Of a DNA stretch of 64,000 bases, positions 1 through 8,296 are shown in pieces. The DNA comes from Variovorax davisae (GTDB lineage Bacteria > Pseudomonadota > Gammaproteobacteria > Burkholderiales > Burkholderiaceae_C): assembly GCF_030316845.1 (NCBI RefSeq), contig NZ_JASZYS010000018.1, positions 92,046-156,045 of the forward strand, read 5' to 3'. The notes below the pieces were generated by a model that saw nothing but the letters and a program-made list of their open reading frames with translations, did no database searches and was not told the origin of the DNA. How positions within the stretch are numbered: the first letter of the stretch is position 1; each line of letters opens with the position of its first letter. Made by a program: the position numbers and the translations under genes.

Positions 1-426
1 GTGATCGCCGGCGGGCTCAAGAACCTGATCAGCTTCATCGCCGTCTTCAGCGGCGGCCAGGCGCTGGCCAGCCTGATCGGCCAGGCCTGGCTGACCACCC
101 TGCTGGCCGAACGCCAGCGGCTGCACTACGCCCACCTGGTCGACGGCCTGCAGCTGGCCGACCCGCTGGTGGTGCAGCGCCTCGCGCAACTCGGCGGCGC
201 CTATGCGTCCAGCCTCAACGACGGCACGGCGCGCGCCGCGCAGGCGCTCGCCCTGCTGGGCCAGCAGGTGACGCAGCAGTCATGGGTGCTGGCCTACAAC
301 GACCTCTTCCACCTGATCGCCGCGGTCTCGACCCTGGGCTTCCTGGTCTTCGCGGGCACCCACACCCACCGCTGGCACCGCGCGCGGCGCGCCGCGCCCA
401 GCCCGCTCGTCTCCACTTCTTCCTGA
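1..426 (+). CDS. MFS efflux transporter, C-terminal part (DHA2-like), truncated by window start
   Basis: Only the last ~141 residues are present; the gene begins upstream of the window. The visible part has a hydrophobic segment near its start (ISFIAVFSGGQALASLIGQA), an amphipathic stretch, and a final membrane segment (LIAAVSTLGFLVFAG) followed by a short basic tail, as at the end of 14-TM DHA2 (EmrB/QacA) transporters. It is followed 14 nt later by an EmrA/HlyD-type adaptor and a NodT-type outer membrane factor in the same direction, so it is most likely the inner-membrane pump of a tripartite efflux system. Family assignment rests on the tail and the neighbours; the substrate is unknown. 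Confidence 0.7.
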   Translation: MIAGGLKNLISFIAVFSGGQALASLIGQAWLTTLLAERQRLHYAHLVDGLQLADPLVVQRLAQLGGAYASSLNDGTARAAQALALLGQQVTQQSWVLAYNDLFHLIAAVSTLGFLVFAGTHTHRWHRARRAAPSPLVSTSS

Positions 427-440
427 TCGTCGGATTCAAC

Positions 441-1574
441 ATGTCCTCCCTCCCCAAAGCCCTTCGCTCCCGCGGCACCTGGATCGTCCTGGCGGCCACG
501 CTCGCCTGCCTCGCGATGGTGCTGCACGCCTGGCGCCTGCCTCCCTTCCGCGACGGCACCCAGAGCACCGAGAACGCCTTCGTCCGCGGCATGGTGACGA
601 TCGTCGCGCCCAAGGTCGACGGCTATGTCGCCGAAGTGATGGTGCAGGACTACATGGCCGTGAAGGCCGGCCAGCCGCTGGTACGGCTGGACGACCGCAT
701 CTATCGCCAGAAGCTCGACCAGGCGCGCAGCAGCCTCGCGGTCCAGGAGGCCAACCTCGCCAACACGGCGCAGGCGCGGCGTTCGCGCGAGGCCGCCATC
801 GGCAGCACGCAGGCCCAGATCGCCAGCGCCGACGCCCAGCTCGGCAACGCCCGCGCCCAGCTGTCGCGCGCGCAGGCCGACATGCGCCGGGCCACGCCGC
901 TGGCCAAGGACGGCTCGCTGTCGCAGCGCGAGCGCGACCAGACCGAGGCCGCGCTGCACCAGGCCGAAGCCACGGTGAAGCAGGCCGAGGCCGGCGCCAG
1001 CCAGGCACGGGCCGGCCAGGCCGTGGCGACGCAGGACCTGCACACCGTGGTGGTCAACCGCGACGCGGTCGAGGCCGCGGTCGAGTCGGCGCGCGCCGCG
1101 GTGCGGCTGGCCGAGATCGATCTGGAAAACACCGAGATCCGGGCCCCGCGCGACGGCCACCTGGGCGAGGTCGGCGTCAAGTTGGGCCAGTACGTCACGC
1201 CCGGCACCCAGCTGATGGCCGTGGTGCCCCAGCAGGTCTGGGTGGTCGCCAACTTCAAGGAGGCCCAGACCGCCCTCATGGCGCCGGGGCAGCGCGCGCA
1301 CTTCCACGTCGATGCGCTGGCCGACGCCGAACTCGAAGGCCGGGTCGAGCGCCTGTCGCCGGCGACCGGCTCGGAGTTCAGCGTCATCAAGCAGGACAAC
1401 GCGACCGGCAACTTCACCAAGATCCCGCAGCGCCTGTCGGTGCGCATCGCGGTCGATCCGGGGCAGCCGCTGGCCCAGCGGCTGCGCCCGGGGATGTCGG
1501 TGGTGGTCAGCGTCGACACGCGCTCGCGCCGCGACGCCGGGGCCGCCGCCCCGGCCGAAGGAGACCCGTCGTGA
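441..1574 (+). CDS. HlyD/EmrA-family periplasmic adaptor of a tripartite efflux pump
   Basis: 377-residue membrane fusion protein linking an inner-membrane pump to an outer membrane channel. The start at 441 puts one membrane anchor at residues 11-28 (WIVLAATLACLAMVLHAW). Then come a first lipoyl half (ENAFVRG...VDGYVAEV, about 45-85), a long Ala/Gln-rich coiled-coil hairpin (about 90-215), a second lipoyl half (IRAPRDGHLGEVGVKLGQYV), and a beta-barrel region. Upstream in-frame codons would extend into the MFS gene, so the internal ATG is preferred. Its stop overlaps the GTG start of the next gene (GTGA), indicating translational coupling. The family carries multidrug or aromatic-acid efflux; which applies here cannot be read from sequence. 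Confidence 0.9.
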   Translation: MSSLPKALRSRGTWIVLAATLACLAMVLHAWRLPPFRDGTQSTENAFVRGMVTIVAPKVDGYVAEVMVQDYMAVKAGQPLVRLDDRIYRQKLDQARSSLAVQEANLANTAQARRSREAAIGSTQAQIASADAQLGNARAQLSRAQADMRRATPLAKDGSLSQRERDQTEAALHQAEATVKQAEAGASQARAGQAVATQDLHTVVVNRDAVEAAVESARAAVRLAEIDLENTEIRAPRDGHLGEVGVKLGQYVTPGTQLMAVVPQQVWVVANFKEAQTALMAPGQRAHFHVDALADAELEGRVERLSPATGSEFSVIKQDNATGNFTKIPQRLSVRIAVDPGQPLAQRLRPGMSVVVSVDTRSRRDAGAAAPAEGDPS

Positions 1575-2977
1575 AGCCGGCCGGCCTGCGGCGTGGCGTC
1601 ACCGCGCTGGCGGCCGCGCTCGGCGCGGCCCTGTGGTTGTCGGCCTGCAGCAGCGTGCCGACCGCCGCGACGCTCGCCGCCCCCGTGCCCGCCGCCTGGC
1701 AGGGCGCCGCCGCGCCCCACGGCGCGCCGGTCCAGTCCGGCTGGTGGAGTGCCTTCGGCGACCCGGTGCTCGACGGCCTGGTGCAGCAGGCGCTGGCGCA
1801 CAACACCGACCTGCGCGCTTCGGCCGCGCGGGTGGCCGAAGCGCGCGCTCTGGCCGACGTCCAACACGCCGCCGCCTGGCCGACGCTGGACTTCGGCCTC
1901 GGCGGCCAGCGCAGCCGCAGCATCAGCGCGGCGACCGGCAAGCCCTATGTCGCGAACGTGCTGCAGCCCCAGTTCCAGGCCGCCTACGAGGTCGACCTGT
2001 GGGGCCGCGTGGCTTCGCTGGGCCAGGCGGCCGACGCGCAGCTGCGGTCCAGCCAGGACACGCGCGACAGCGCCGCGCTGAGCGTCGCCGCCACCACGGC
2101 CGCCAGCTACATCAACCTGCGCGCGCTCGACGCCCGCCTGGACGTCGCCCGGCAGACGCTGGCGGCGCGGCAGTCGGCGCTGGCGCTGGCCCGTTCGCGC
2201 CAGCAGCGCGGCTACAGCTCGGAGCTCGAAACCGCGCAGAGCGAGGCCGAATACCGCGCCACGGCGCAGGCGATCCCGCAGCTCGAACTGGCGATCGTGC
2301 GCCAGGAGCATGTGCTGAACCTGCTGACCGGCGCGGCGCCGGCGCCGGTGCCGCGCGGCCTGCCGCTGGTCGAACTCGAAATGTCCGCGCTGCCCGGCAC
2401 CGGGCTGCCGTCGGAGCTGCTGCGCCGCCGGCCCGACCTGGCGAGCGCCGAGGCCCAATTGGCCGCCACCGATGCCCAGCTGGCCGCCGCGCGGGCGCAG
2501 CTGCTGCCTTCGCTGCACCTGGGCGCCACGCTCGGCAGCATCAGCTCGACCGCCCTCAGCGGCGACCCGTTCAAGCTCTGGAGCCTGGGCGGCAGCGTGC
2601 TGGCGCCGATCTTCGACGGCGGCCGGCTGCAGGCCCAGGTGCGGGCCTCGGACGCCCGCCGCGACCAGGCGCTCGCGGGCTACGAGAAGGCGGTGCTGAC
2701 CGCCTTCTCGGAGGTCGAGGACCAGCTCGCCGCGGTCGGCGACCTCGGCCGCCAGGGGCAGGAGGCCGAGGCGCAGCGGGTGGCGCTGCAGGAGGCGGTG
2801 CGGGTGGCGACCAACCGCTATCGCGAAGGCTACGCGTCCTACCTCGACGAGCTCGACGCCCAGCGCAACCTGTTCAGCGCCCAGCAGGCCGAGCTGCAGC
2901 TGCGGGCCGACCGGCTGGCGGCGCAGGTCGGGCTGTACCGCGCGCTGGGGGGCGGCTGGCAGCCCGAGGCGGGCTGA
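1571..2977 (+). CDS. NodT-family outer membrane efflux lipoprotein (OMF)
   Basis: 468-residue outer membrane factor, the exit duct of the tripartite pump. Residues 1-25 form a lipoprotein signal peptide ending in a lipobox LSAC, with Cys26 as lipidation site. The body has two OEP repeats rich in Ala, Leu and Gln (about 70-270 and 275-460), with the typical motifs WWSAFGDPVLDGLV near the start and YREGYASYLDELDAQRNLF near the end. It starts with GTG inside the stop of the adaptor gene. The gene ends 3 nt before the convergent CoA-transferase gene, with no obvious terminator between. Confidence 0.93.
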   Translation: MKPAGLRRGVTALAAALGAALWLSACSSVPTAATLAAPVPAAWQGAAAPHGAPVQSGWWSAFGDPVLDGLVQQALAHNTDLRASAARVAEARALADVQHAAAWPTLDFGLGGQRSRSISAATGKPYVANVLQPQFQAAYEVDLWGRVASLGQAADAQLRSSQDTRDSAALSVAATTAASYINLRALDARLDVARQTLAARQSALALARSRQQRGYSSELETAQSEAEYRATAQAIPQLELAIVRQEHVLNLLTGAAPAPVPRGLPLVELEMSALPGTGLPSELLRRRPDLASAEAQLAATDAQLAAARAQLLPSLHLGATLGSISSTALSGDPFKLWSLGGSVLAPIFDGGRLQAQVRASDARRDQALAGYEKAVLTAFSEVEDQLAAVGDLGRQGQEAEAQRVALQEAVRVATNRYREGYASYLDELDAQRNLFSAQQAELQLRADRLAAQVGLYRALGGGWQPEAG

Positions 2978-2980
2978 TGC

Positions 2981-4174
2981 TCAGCCGCCGGCGGCCGCGC
3001 CGCTGGCCTTGAGCTGCGCGATCTGGGCCGCACCGTAGCCGACCTCGCCGAGCAGTTCGTCCGTGTGCTCGCCCAGCAGCGGCGGCTGCAGCCGCACGCC
3101 CGGGCGTTCGCCGCCGATCGTGAACGGCATCAGCGGCACCTTCGACTGGCTGCCGTCGTTCATGCGGATCGGCGCCAGGCCGCCGGTGGCATTGAGGTGC
3201 GGATCGTCGAACAACTCCTGCGGCCGGGTGATCGGCGCGAAAGGCAGTTCGTTCTGCTCGAACACGGCGCTGAGCTCGGCCGCGCTGCGGCCGGCCAGGT
3301 GCGAACGCAGGATCGGCATCATCCAGTCGCGCGCCAGCACGCGGTCGTTGTTGGTCACCAGGCGCGGATCCGCCAGCAGCTCCTCGAGCCCGAAGGCCTT
3401 GCAGAAGATGCCCCACTGCTTGTCGCTGACCGCCGCCAGGAAGATCTGCTCGCCGTCCTTGACGGTGAAGACGTCGTACACGCCCCAGGCCGAGATGCGG
3501 CTGGGCATCGGGTCGGCGGCGCGGCCGGTGGCGGCGAACTGCATCATGTGCTGGGCGACCAGGAAGATGTTGTTCTCGAAGAGCGCCGACTGCACCTCGC
3601 AGCCTTCGCCGGTCTGCTCGCGCTGGCGCAGCGCGGCCATTGCGCCGATGGCACCGAACAGGCCGCCCATGATGTCGTTGACGCTGGTGCCGGCGCGCAG
3701 CGGGTCGCCGGCGCGGCCGGTCATGTAGGCCAGGCCGCCCATCATCTGCACCACTTCGTCGAGCGCCGTGCGGTGGTCGTAGGGGCCGGGCAGGAAGCCC
3801 TTGTGGCTGACGTAGATCAGCCGCGGGTTCAGCTTCTTCAGGCTGTCGTGGTCGAGGCCGAGCTTCTTCATCGTGCCGGGCTTGAAGTTCTCGCTCACGA
3901 TGTCGGCGGTGGCGATCAGGCGCAGCGCGGCCTCGACGCCCGCGGGCTTCTTGAGGTCGAGCGCGATGCTCTTCTTGTTGCGGTTGAAGGTCGGGAAGAA
4001 GCCCGCGCCCGAGCCGAGCAGGCGGCGGGTGTTGTCGCCGTCGATCGGCTCGACCTTGATGACCTCGGCCCCGAGGTCGCCCAGCAGCAGGCCGCAGGTG
4101 GGGCCCATCACCATGTGGGTGAACTCGACGACGCGGATGCCGGCGTAGGGCAGCGGGGGCTTGGATTCAGACAT
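2981..4174 (-). CDS. CaiB/BaiF family (class III) CoA-transferase
   Basis: 397 residues, normal for family III CoA-transferases, which move CoA between carboxylic acids through an aspartyl anhydride. The N-terminal signature GIRVVEFTHMVMGPTCG, the nucleotide-fold motif LLGDLGAEVIKVEP and the Asp of TSVNDIMGG (Asp167, expected catalytic residue) are all present. Its start lies inside the 3' end of the HMG-CoA lyase gene (8 nt overlap), so the two are translationally coupled. Human SUGCT, in the same family, makes glutaryl-CoA and 3-hydroxy-3-methylglutaryl-CoA. I infer that this enzyme activates HMG or a related dicarboxylate for the lyase; the substrate is not proven. Confidence 0.92.
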   Translation of the reverse strand: MSESKPPLPYAGIRVVEFTHMVMGPTCGLLLGDLGAEVIKVEPIDGDNTRRLLGSGAGFFPTFNRNKKSIALDLKKPAGVEAALRLIATADIVSENFKPGTMKKLGLDHDSLKKLNPRLIYVSHKGFLPGPYDHRTALDEVVQMMGGLAYMTGRAGDPLRAGTSVNDIMGGLFGAIGAMAALRQREQTGEGCEVQSALFENNIFLVAQHMMQFAATGRAADPMPSRISAWGVYDVFTVKDGEQIFLAAVSDKQWGIFCKAFGLEELLADPRLVTNNDRVLARDWMMPILRSHLAGRSAAELSAVFEQNELPFAPITRPQELFDDPHLNATGGLAPIRMNDGSQSKVPLMPFTIGGERPGVRLQPPLLGEHTDELLGEVGYGAAQIAQLKASGAAAGG

Positions 4175-5099
4175 GGGACTTTCCTTGCGTGAAGCCCTTG
4201 GGCAGGCCGGCCTCGGGCGTCATGCCGTAGACCGGTTCGCCCGGCAGGCCGGCGACGAGCGGCGCGCGGGCCGCGATGAGTCGGGCGAGGTCGATGCCGG
4301 TTCGCACGCCCATGGCTTCGAACATGAAGACCAGGTCTTCGGTGACGACGTTGCCCGAGGCCCCCGGCGCGTAGGGACAGCCGCCGAGGCCGCCCAGCGA
4401 TGCGTCGAAGGTGCGCACGCCCTCTTCGTAGGCGGCCAGGCAGTTGGCCAGGCCGAGTCCGCGCGTGTTGTGCATGTGGGCCGCGCCCGCCTTGTCGCCG
4501 AGTTCTGCGCGCAGTCGCCTGAACAGGCGGCGCACCTGTGCGGGATTGGCATAGCCGACGGTGTCCGACAGGCCCGATTCGTCCGCACCCGCGGCGACGC
4601 ATTGCACCGCCAGCCGGATCACTTCGTCCTCGGGTACCTCGCCCTGCAGCGTGCAGCCGAAGGCGGTCGAGATGCCGGCCTCGAGCCGGACCTGCGGTGC
4701 CATCTCGCGCCGCAGCGCCGCGATGGCCCGGACCTCCTCGACCATCTCCTCGCGCGTCTTGCGCACGTTGGCCAGCGAATGGGCGGCGCTGGCCGACACC
4801 GGCATGGTGAGCTTGTGGACGCCGGCGGCGAGCGCGGCTTCGGCGCCGCGGCGATTGGGCACCAGCGCCATCACGGTGAGGCCGGGCAGGGTGATCGCGT
4901 GCCGCACCACTTCGGCGGCGTCGGCCATCTGCGGCAGCAGGCGGGCCGGCACGAACGAGGCCACCTCGATCTCGCGCAGGCCGGCGGCATGGAGGGCGTC
5001 GATCCAGCGCAGCTTGTCGGCGGTCGGCATCGTGGCCTTGATCGATTGCAGGCCGTCGCGCGGGCCGACCTCGCTGATGAGCACGTGGGGGGCGGGCAT
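4167..5099 (-). CDS. Hydroxymethylglutaryl-CoA lyase (HMGL-like)
   Basis: 310-residue TIM-barrel lyase of the HMGL/DRE family, splitting 3-hydroxy-3-methylglutaryl-CoA into acetyl-CoA and acetoacetate. It has the N-terminal catalytic motif GPRDGLQ (Arg14, Asp15), the metal-binding HMHNTRG histidines, and the family signature with active-site Cys (LGGLGGCPYAPGASGN) near residue 245. ATG at 5099 gives full-length homology. It is the first gene of a two-gene unit with the CoA-transferase and is divergent from an IclR regulator across a 108-bp gap containing overlapping promoters. Possible roles are leucine or branched-acid breakdown; citramalyl-CoA-type substrates are an alternative because relatives in this family vary. 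Confidence 0.93.
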   Translation of the reverse strand: MPAPHVLISEVGPRDGLQSIKATMPTADKLRWIDALHAAGLREIEVASFVPARLLPQMADAAEVVRHAITLPGLTVMALVPNRRGAEAALAAGVHKLTMPVSASAAHSLANVRKTREEMVEEVRAIAALRREMAPQVRLEAGISTAFGCTLQGEVPEDEVIRLAVQCVAAGADESGLSDTVGYANPAQVRRLFRRLRAELGDKAGAAHMHNTRGLGLANCLAAYEEGVRTFDASLGGLGGCPYAPGASGNVVTEDLVFMFEAMGVRTGIDLARLIAARAPLVAGLPGEPVYGMTPEAGLPKGFTQGKSHV

Positions 5100-5128
5100 C
5101 GGGGGGGCGTCTCCTTCCGGTTGATGGC

Positions 5129-5157
5129 TTGACAGTTCTATCTTACAGAACTATATT
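5129..5157 (+). promoter_or_regulatory. Sigma70-type promoter for the iclR-type gene
   Basis: TTGACA at 5129-5134 and TATATT at 5152-5157 are separated by exactly 17 bp, close to consensus and unusually AT-rich for this genome. It points at the IclR gene beginning at 5208, with a predicted transcription start near 5164. Confidence 0.75.
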
Positions 5158-5170
5158 CTGTTTGTCAGAA
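5135..5170. promoter_or_regulatory. Two inverted repeats, probable IclR-family operator
   Basis: GTTCT-N7-AGAAC (5135-5151) is the whole spacer of the plus-strand promoter, and TTCTG-N5-CAGAA (5156-5170) follows directly. Both share the TTCT/AGAA half-site. They cover the core elements of both divergent promoters, as expected for an autoregulating IclR protein that also controls the divergent operon. Confidence 0.6.
5140..5168 (-). promoter_or_regulatory. Overlapping promoter for the HMG-CoA lyase / CoA-transferase unit
   Basis: On the minus strand CTGACA (5168-5163) and TAAGAT (5145-5140) are separated by 17 bp. This promoter is interleaved with the opposing one, so RNA polymerase cannot occupy both at once. 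Confidence 0.6.
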
Positions 5171-5207
5171 TTAAACCGGCAATCCCGCCCCCTGTCAAGC
5201 CACGCCC

Positions 5208-5948
5208 ATGCCCCGCAAAGCCCAGACCGAATCGCTGTCCGACCGCGATGCCGCGCCCGGCGGCGCCGCCGCGGTCGACCGGGCGCTGAGCCTGCTCTCG
5301 GCCTTCGGCCCCGGCGACGACGGGCTCACCTTGGCCCAGTTCGCCCAGCGTACGCAGCTCTACAAGAGCACGGTGCTGCGGCTGCTGGCCTCGCTCGAGC
5401 ATGCGCGCCTGATCCGTCGGCTGGCCGACGGCCGCTATGCCCTCGGGATCGAGATCGCCCGCCTGCACGCACTGTATGCCGCCTCGTTCTCGCTCGACGG
5501 CATCGTGCCCCCGGTGCTGCACGAGTTGGTGGCCGCCACCGGCGAGAGCGCCGCCTACCACGTGCGCCAGCCGCAGGGCGCGGGCTGGGCCCGGCTGTGC
5601 CTCTACCGGGTCGACTCGCCGCACGTGGTGCGCGACCATGTGCGCGCCGGCGACCTGCTGCCGGCCGACCGCGGCGCCGGCGCCCGGATCCTGATCGCCT
5701 TCGGGCCCGAGGCCGAGCGACCGCACGATGCGGCGGCGCGCCAGTTCTACGACACCATCCGCGGCCAGGGTTTCTGCGCCCTGGTCGGTGACCGCACCGC
5801 CGAACTGGCGGGCATCTCGGCGCCGGTGTTCCACGCCGACGGCCGGCTGGCCGCGGCGGTCACGCTGACCATGCCCGCCCACCGCTACGACGCGGCCTAC
5901 ATCGAGCCCGTGCGCGCCGCCGCGCGCCGGCTCGACGCCCAGGTCTGA
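5208..5948 (+). CDS. IclR-family transcriptional regulator
   Basis: 246 residues, the usual IclR length. The N-terminal winged helix-turn-helix (about 20-85) includes AVDRALSLLSAFG and the recognition segment TQLYKSTVLRLLASLEHARLI. The effector domain (about 95-240) has the typical C-terminal GISAPVFHADGRLAAAVTLT segment. It is divergent from the HMG-CoA lyase unit and lies upstream of malate synthase G in the same direction, so it may control both. In enterobacteria IclR represses the glyoxylate shunt, but the operator half-sites here (TTCT/AGAA) do not resemble the E. coli IclR site. The ligand is unknown. Confidence 0.9.
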   Translation: MPRKAQTESLSDRDAAPGGAAAVDRALSLLSAFGPGDDGLTLAQFAQRTQLYKSTVLRLLASLEHARLIRRLADGRYALGIEIARLHALYAASFSLDGIVPPVLHELVAATGESAAYHVRQPQGAGWARLCLYRVDSPHVVRDHVRAGDLLPADRGAGARILIAFGPEAERPHDAAARQFYDTIRGQGFCALVGDRTAELAGISAPVFHADGRLAAAVTLTMPAHRYDAAYIEPVRAAARRLDAQV

Positions 5949-6068
5949 AGCTTGCAGCGAAGACTTCCCGGGGCGAGGCGCGTACCCTGGCGGTGCAGGA
6001 TGCCCCGCATCGATTACCTTCTTTTTAGTCACGGATAAAAACCGTTTTCGGCTATTACTCGCCAGACA

Positions 6069-6081
6069 TGTATCGAATACA
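6069..6081. promoter_or_regulatory. Palindrome upstream of malate synthase, candidate operator
   Basis: TGTAT-CGA-ATACA is a perfect inverted repeat 36 nt before the glcB start codon, inside the AT-rich promoter region 6010-6081. It resembles GntR-type half-sites more than the IclR-type sites at 5135-5170. No GntR gene is in the window, so the cognate protein is unknown. Confidence 0.4.
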
Positions 6082-6116
6082 GTGCTGGCAAGCATCTATC
6101 CAAGGAGTACAGCACC

Positions 6117-8294
6117 ATGACCGCCCGCACCACCGTCCACGGCCTCCAGGTCGCCACCGAACTGCACCAGTTCATCGAGCAGCAGGTGCTGCCGGCCACC
6201 GGTGTCGCCAGCGAGGTCTTCTGGAAGGGCTTCGACGCCATCGTGAGCGAATTCGCGCCGAAGAACCTGGCCCTGCTGGCCGAGCGCGACCGGCTGCAGG
6301 CCGAGATGGATGCCTGGCACAAGGCCCACCCGGGCCCGATCGCCGACATGCCGGCCTACCGCGCCTTCCTCGAATCGATCGGCTACCTGCTGCCGCAGCC
6401 GACGGACGTGCAGACCACCACCGCCAACGTCGACGCCGAGCTGGCGCTGCAGGCCGGCCCGCAGCTGGTGGTGCCGATCCTGAACGCGCGCTATGCGCTG
6501 AACGCGGCCAACGCGCGCTGGGGTTCGCTCTACGACGCGCTCTACGGCACCGACGCGATCCCCGAGACCGGCGGCGCCGAAAAGGGCAAGGGCTACAACC
6601 CGGCGCGCGGCGCCAAGGTGATCGAATTCGCGCGCCAGGTGCTCGACCAGGCCGCGCCGCTGGACAACGGCTCGCACAAGATGGCGACCGGCTACAAGGT
6701 CGAAGGCGGCAAGCTGGTGATCGCGCTGCAAAGCAGCAGCACCGGCCTCAAGGACCCGTCGCAGTTCATCGGCTACACGGGTGACGCGGCGGCGCCGAAG
6801 TCGGTGCTGCTGAAGCACAACGGCATCCACCTCGACATCCAGATCGACCGCTCGACCGCCATCGGCCAGAGCGACGCGGCCGGCGTCAGCGACGTGGTGC
6901 TCGAAGCGGCGCTGTCGACCATCCTCGACCTCGAAGATTCGGTGGCGGTGGTCGATGCGGCCGACAAGGTGCTGGCCTATTCGAACTGGCTCGGCATCCT
7001 CAAGGGCGACCTGACCGAGGAAGTCGCCAAGGGCGGCAAGACCTTCACCCGCGGCCTGAACCCGGACCGCGAATACACCGGCGCCGACGGCCAGCCGGTG
7101 AAGCTGCACGGCCGCTCGCTGATGTTCGTGCGCAATGTCGGCCACCTGATGACCAACCCGGCGATCCTGTACGCCGGCGGCAAGGAGATCCCCGAAGGCA
7201 TCATGGACGCGGTCATCACCACGACCATCGCCACCGTCGACCTGAAGCGCAAGGGCAATTCGCGCACCGGCAGCGTCTACATCGTCAAGCCGAAGATGCA
7301 CGGCCCGGCCGAAGTGGCCTTCGCCAATGCGCTGTTCGGCAGCGTCGAGCAGCTGCTCGGCCTGCCGGCCAACACGGTCAAGCTCGGCATCATGGACGAG
7401 GAGCGCCGCACCAGCGTCAACCTCAAGGCCTGCATCGCCGAAGCCGCCGCCCGCGTGGCCTTCATCAACACCGGCTTCCTCGACCGCACCGGCGACGAGA
7501 TGCACACCGCGATGCAGGCCGGACCTATGCTGCGCAAGGGCGACATCAAGGCCACGCCCTGGATCCAGGCCTACGAGAAGAACAACGTGCTGGTCGGCCT
7601 GTCGTGCGGCCTGCGCGGCAAGGCGCAGATCGGCAAGGGCATGTGGGCCATGCCCGACCTGATGCACGCGATGCTCGAGCAGAAGATCGCCCACCCGAAG
7701 GCCGGCGCCAACACCGCCTGGGTGCCCTCGCCCACGGCCGCCACGCTGCATGCGCTGCACTACCACCAGGTCAGCGTGGCCGAGGTGCAGAAGCAGCTGG
7801 AGCAGATCGACGCCAATGCCGAGCGCGACAATATCCTGAACGACCTGCTGAAGGTGCCCGTCGCGCCGTCGGTGAACTGGACCGACGCCGAGCGCCAGCA
7901 GGAGCTCGACAACAACGTGCAGGGCATCCTGGGCTACGTGGTGCGCTGGATCGACCAGGGCGTGGGCTGCTCCAAGGTGCCCGACATCCACGACGTCGGC
8001 CTGATGGAAGACCGCGCCACCCTTCGCATCTCCAGCCAGCACATCGCCAACTGGCTGCTGCACGGCGTGGTGACGAAAGAGCAGGTCGACGCCACCTTCC
8101 AGCGCATGGCCGCGGTGGTCGACCAGCAGAACGCGGGCGACCCGCTCTACAAGAACATGGCGGGCAACTTCAAGACCTCGGCGGCCTACCAGGCGGCACA
8201 GGACCTGGTGTTCAAGGGCATCGAGCAGCCGAGCGGGTACACCGAGCCGCTGCTGCATGCGTGGCGCCTCAAGGTGAAGGCCGGCACGGCCTGA
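6117..8294 (+). CDS. glcB: Malate synthase G
   Basis: 725 residues, matching the monomeric G isoform (723 in E. coli) rather than the ~530-residue A form. It condenses glyoxylate with acetyl-CoA to malate in the glyoxylate bypass. Visible family motifs are LDLEDSVAVVDAADKV, the active-site segment RSLMFVRNVGHLM with the catalytic Arg at residue 339, and the C-terminal MEDRATLRISSQHIANWLLHG. The start at 6117 has an AAGGAG Shine-Dalgarno 9 nt upstream. The leader between the IclR gene and glcB is 168 bp, AT-rich, with a palindrome at 6069-6081. The gene ends 2 nt from the convergent DUF1501 gene. Confidence 0.97.
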   Translation: MTARTTVHGLQVATELHQFIEQQVLPATGVASEVFWKGFDAIVSEFAPKNLALLAERDRLQAEMDAWHKAHPGPIADMPAYRAFLESIGYLLPQPTDVQTTTANVDAELALQAGPQLVVPILNARYALNAANARWGSLYDALYGTDAIPETGGAEKGKGYNPARGAKVIEFARQVLDQAAPLDNGSHKMATGYKVEGGKLVIALQSSSTGLKDPSQFIGYTGDAAAPKSVLLKHNGIHLDIQIDRSTAIGQSDAAGVSDVVLEAALSTILDLEDSVAVVDAADKVLAYSNWLGILKGDLTEEVAKGGKTFTRGLNPDREYTGADGQPVKLHGRSLMFVRNVGHLMTNPAILYAGGKEIPEGIMDAVITTTIATVDLKRKGNSRTGSVYIVKPKMHGPAEVAFANALFGSVEQLLGLPANTVKLGIMDEERRTSVNLKACIAEAAARVAFINTGFLDRTGDEMHTAMQAGPMLRKGDIKATPWIQAYEKNNVLVGLSCGLRGKAQIGKGMWAMPDLMHAMLEQKIAHPKAGANTAWVPSPTAATLHALHYHQVSVAEVQKQLEQIDANAERDNILNDLLKVPVAPSVNWTDAERQQELDNNVQGILGYVVRWIDQGVGCSKVPDIHDVGLMEDRATLRISSQHIANWLLHGVVTKEQVDATFQRMAAVVDQQNAGDPLYKNMAGNFKTSAAYQAAQDLVFKGIEQPSGYTEPLLHAWRLKVKAGTA

Positions 8295-8296
8295 GT

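Noticed and set aside
3065..4192. A plus-strand frame opposite the CoA-transferase gene
   Set aside because: Antisense shadow; the minus strand has intact family III CoA-transferase motifs.
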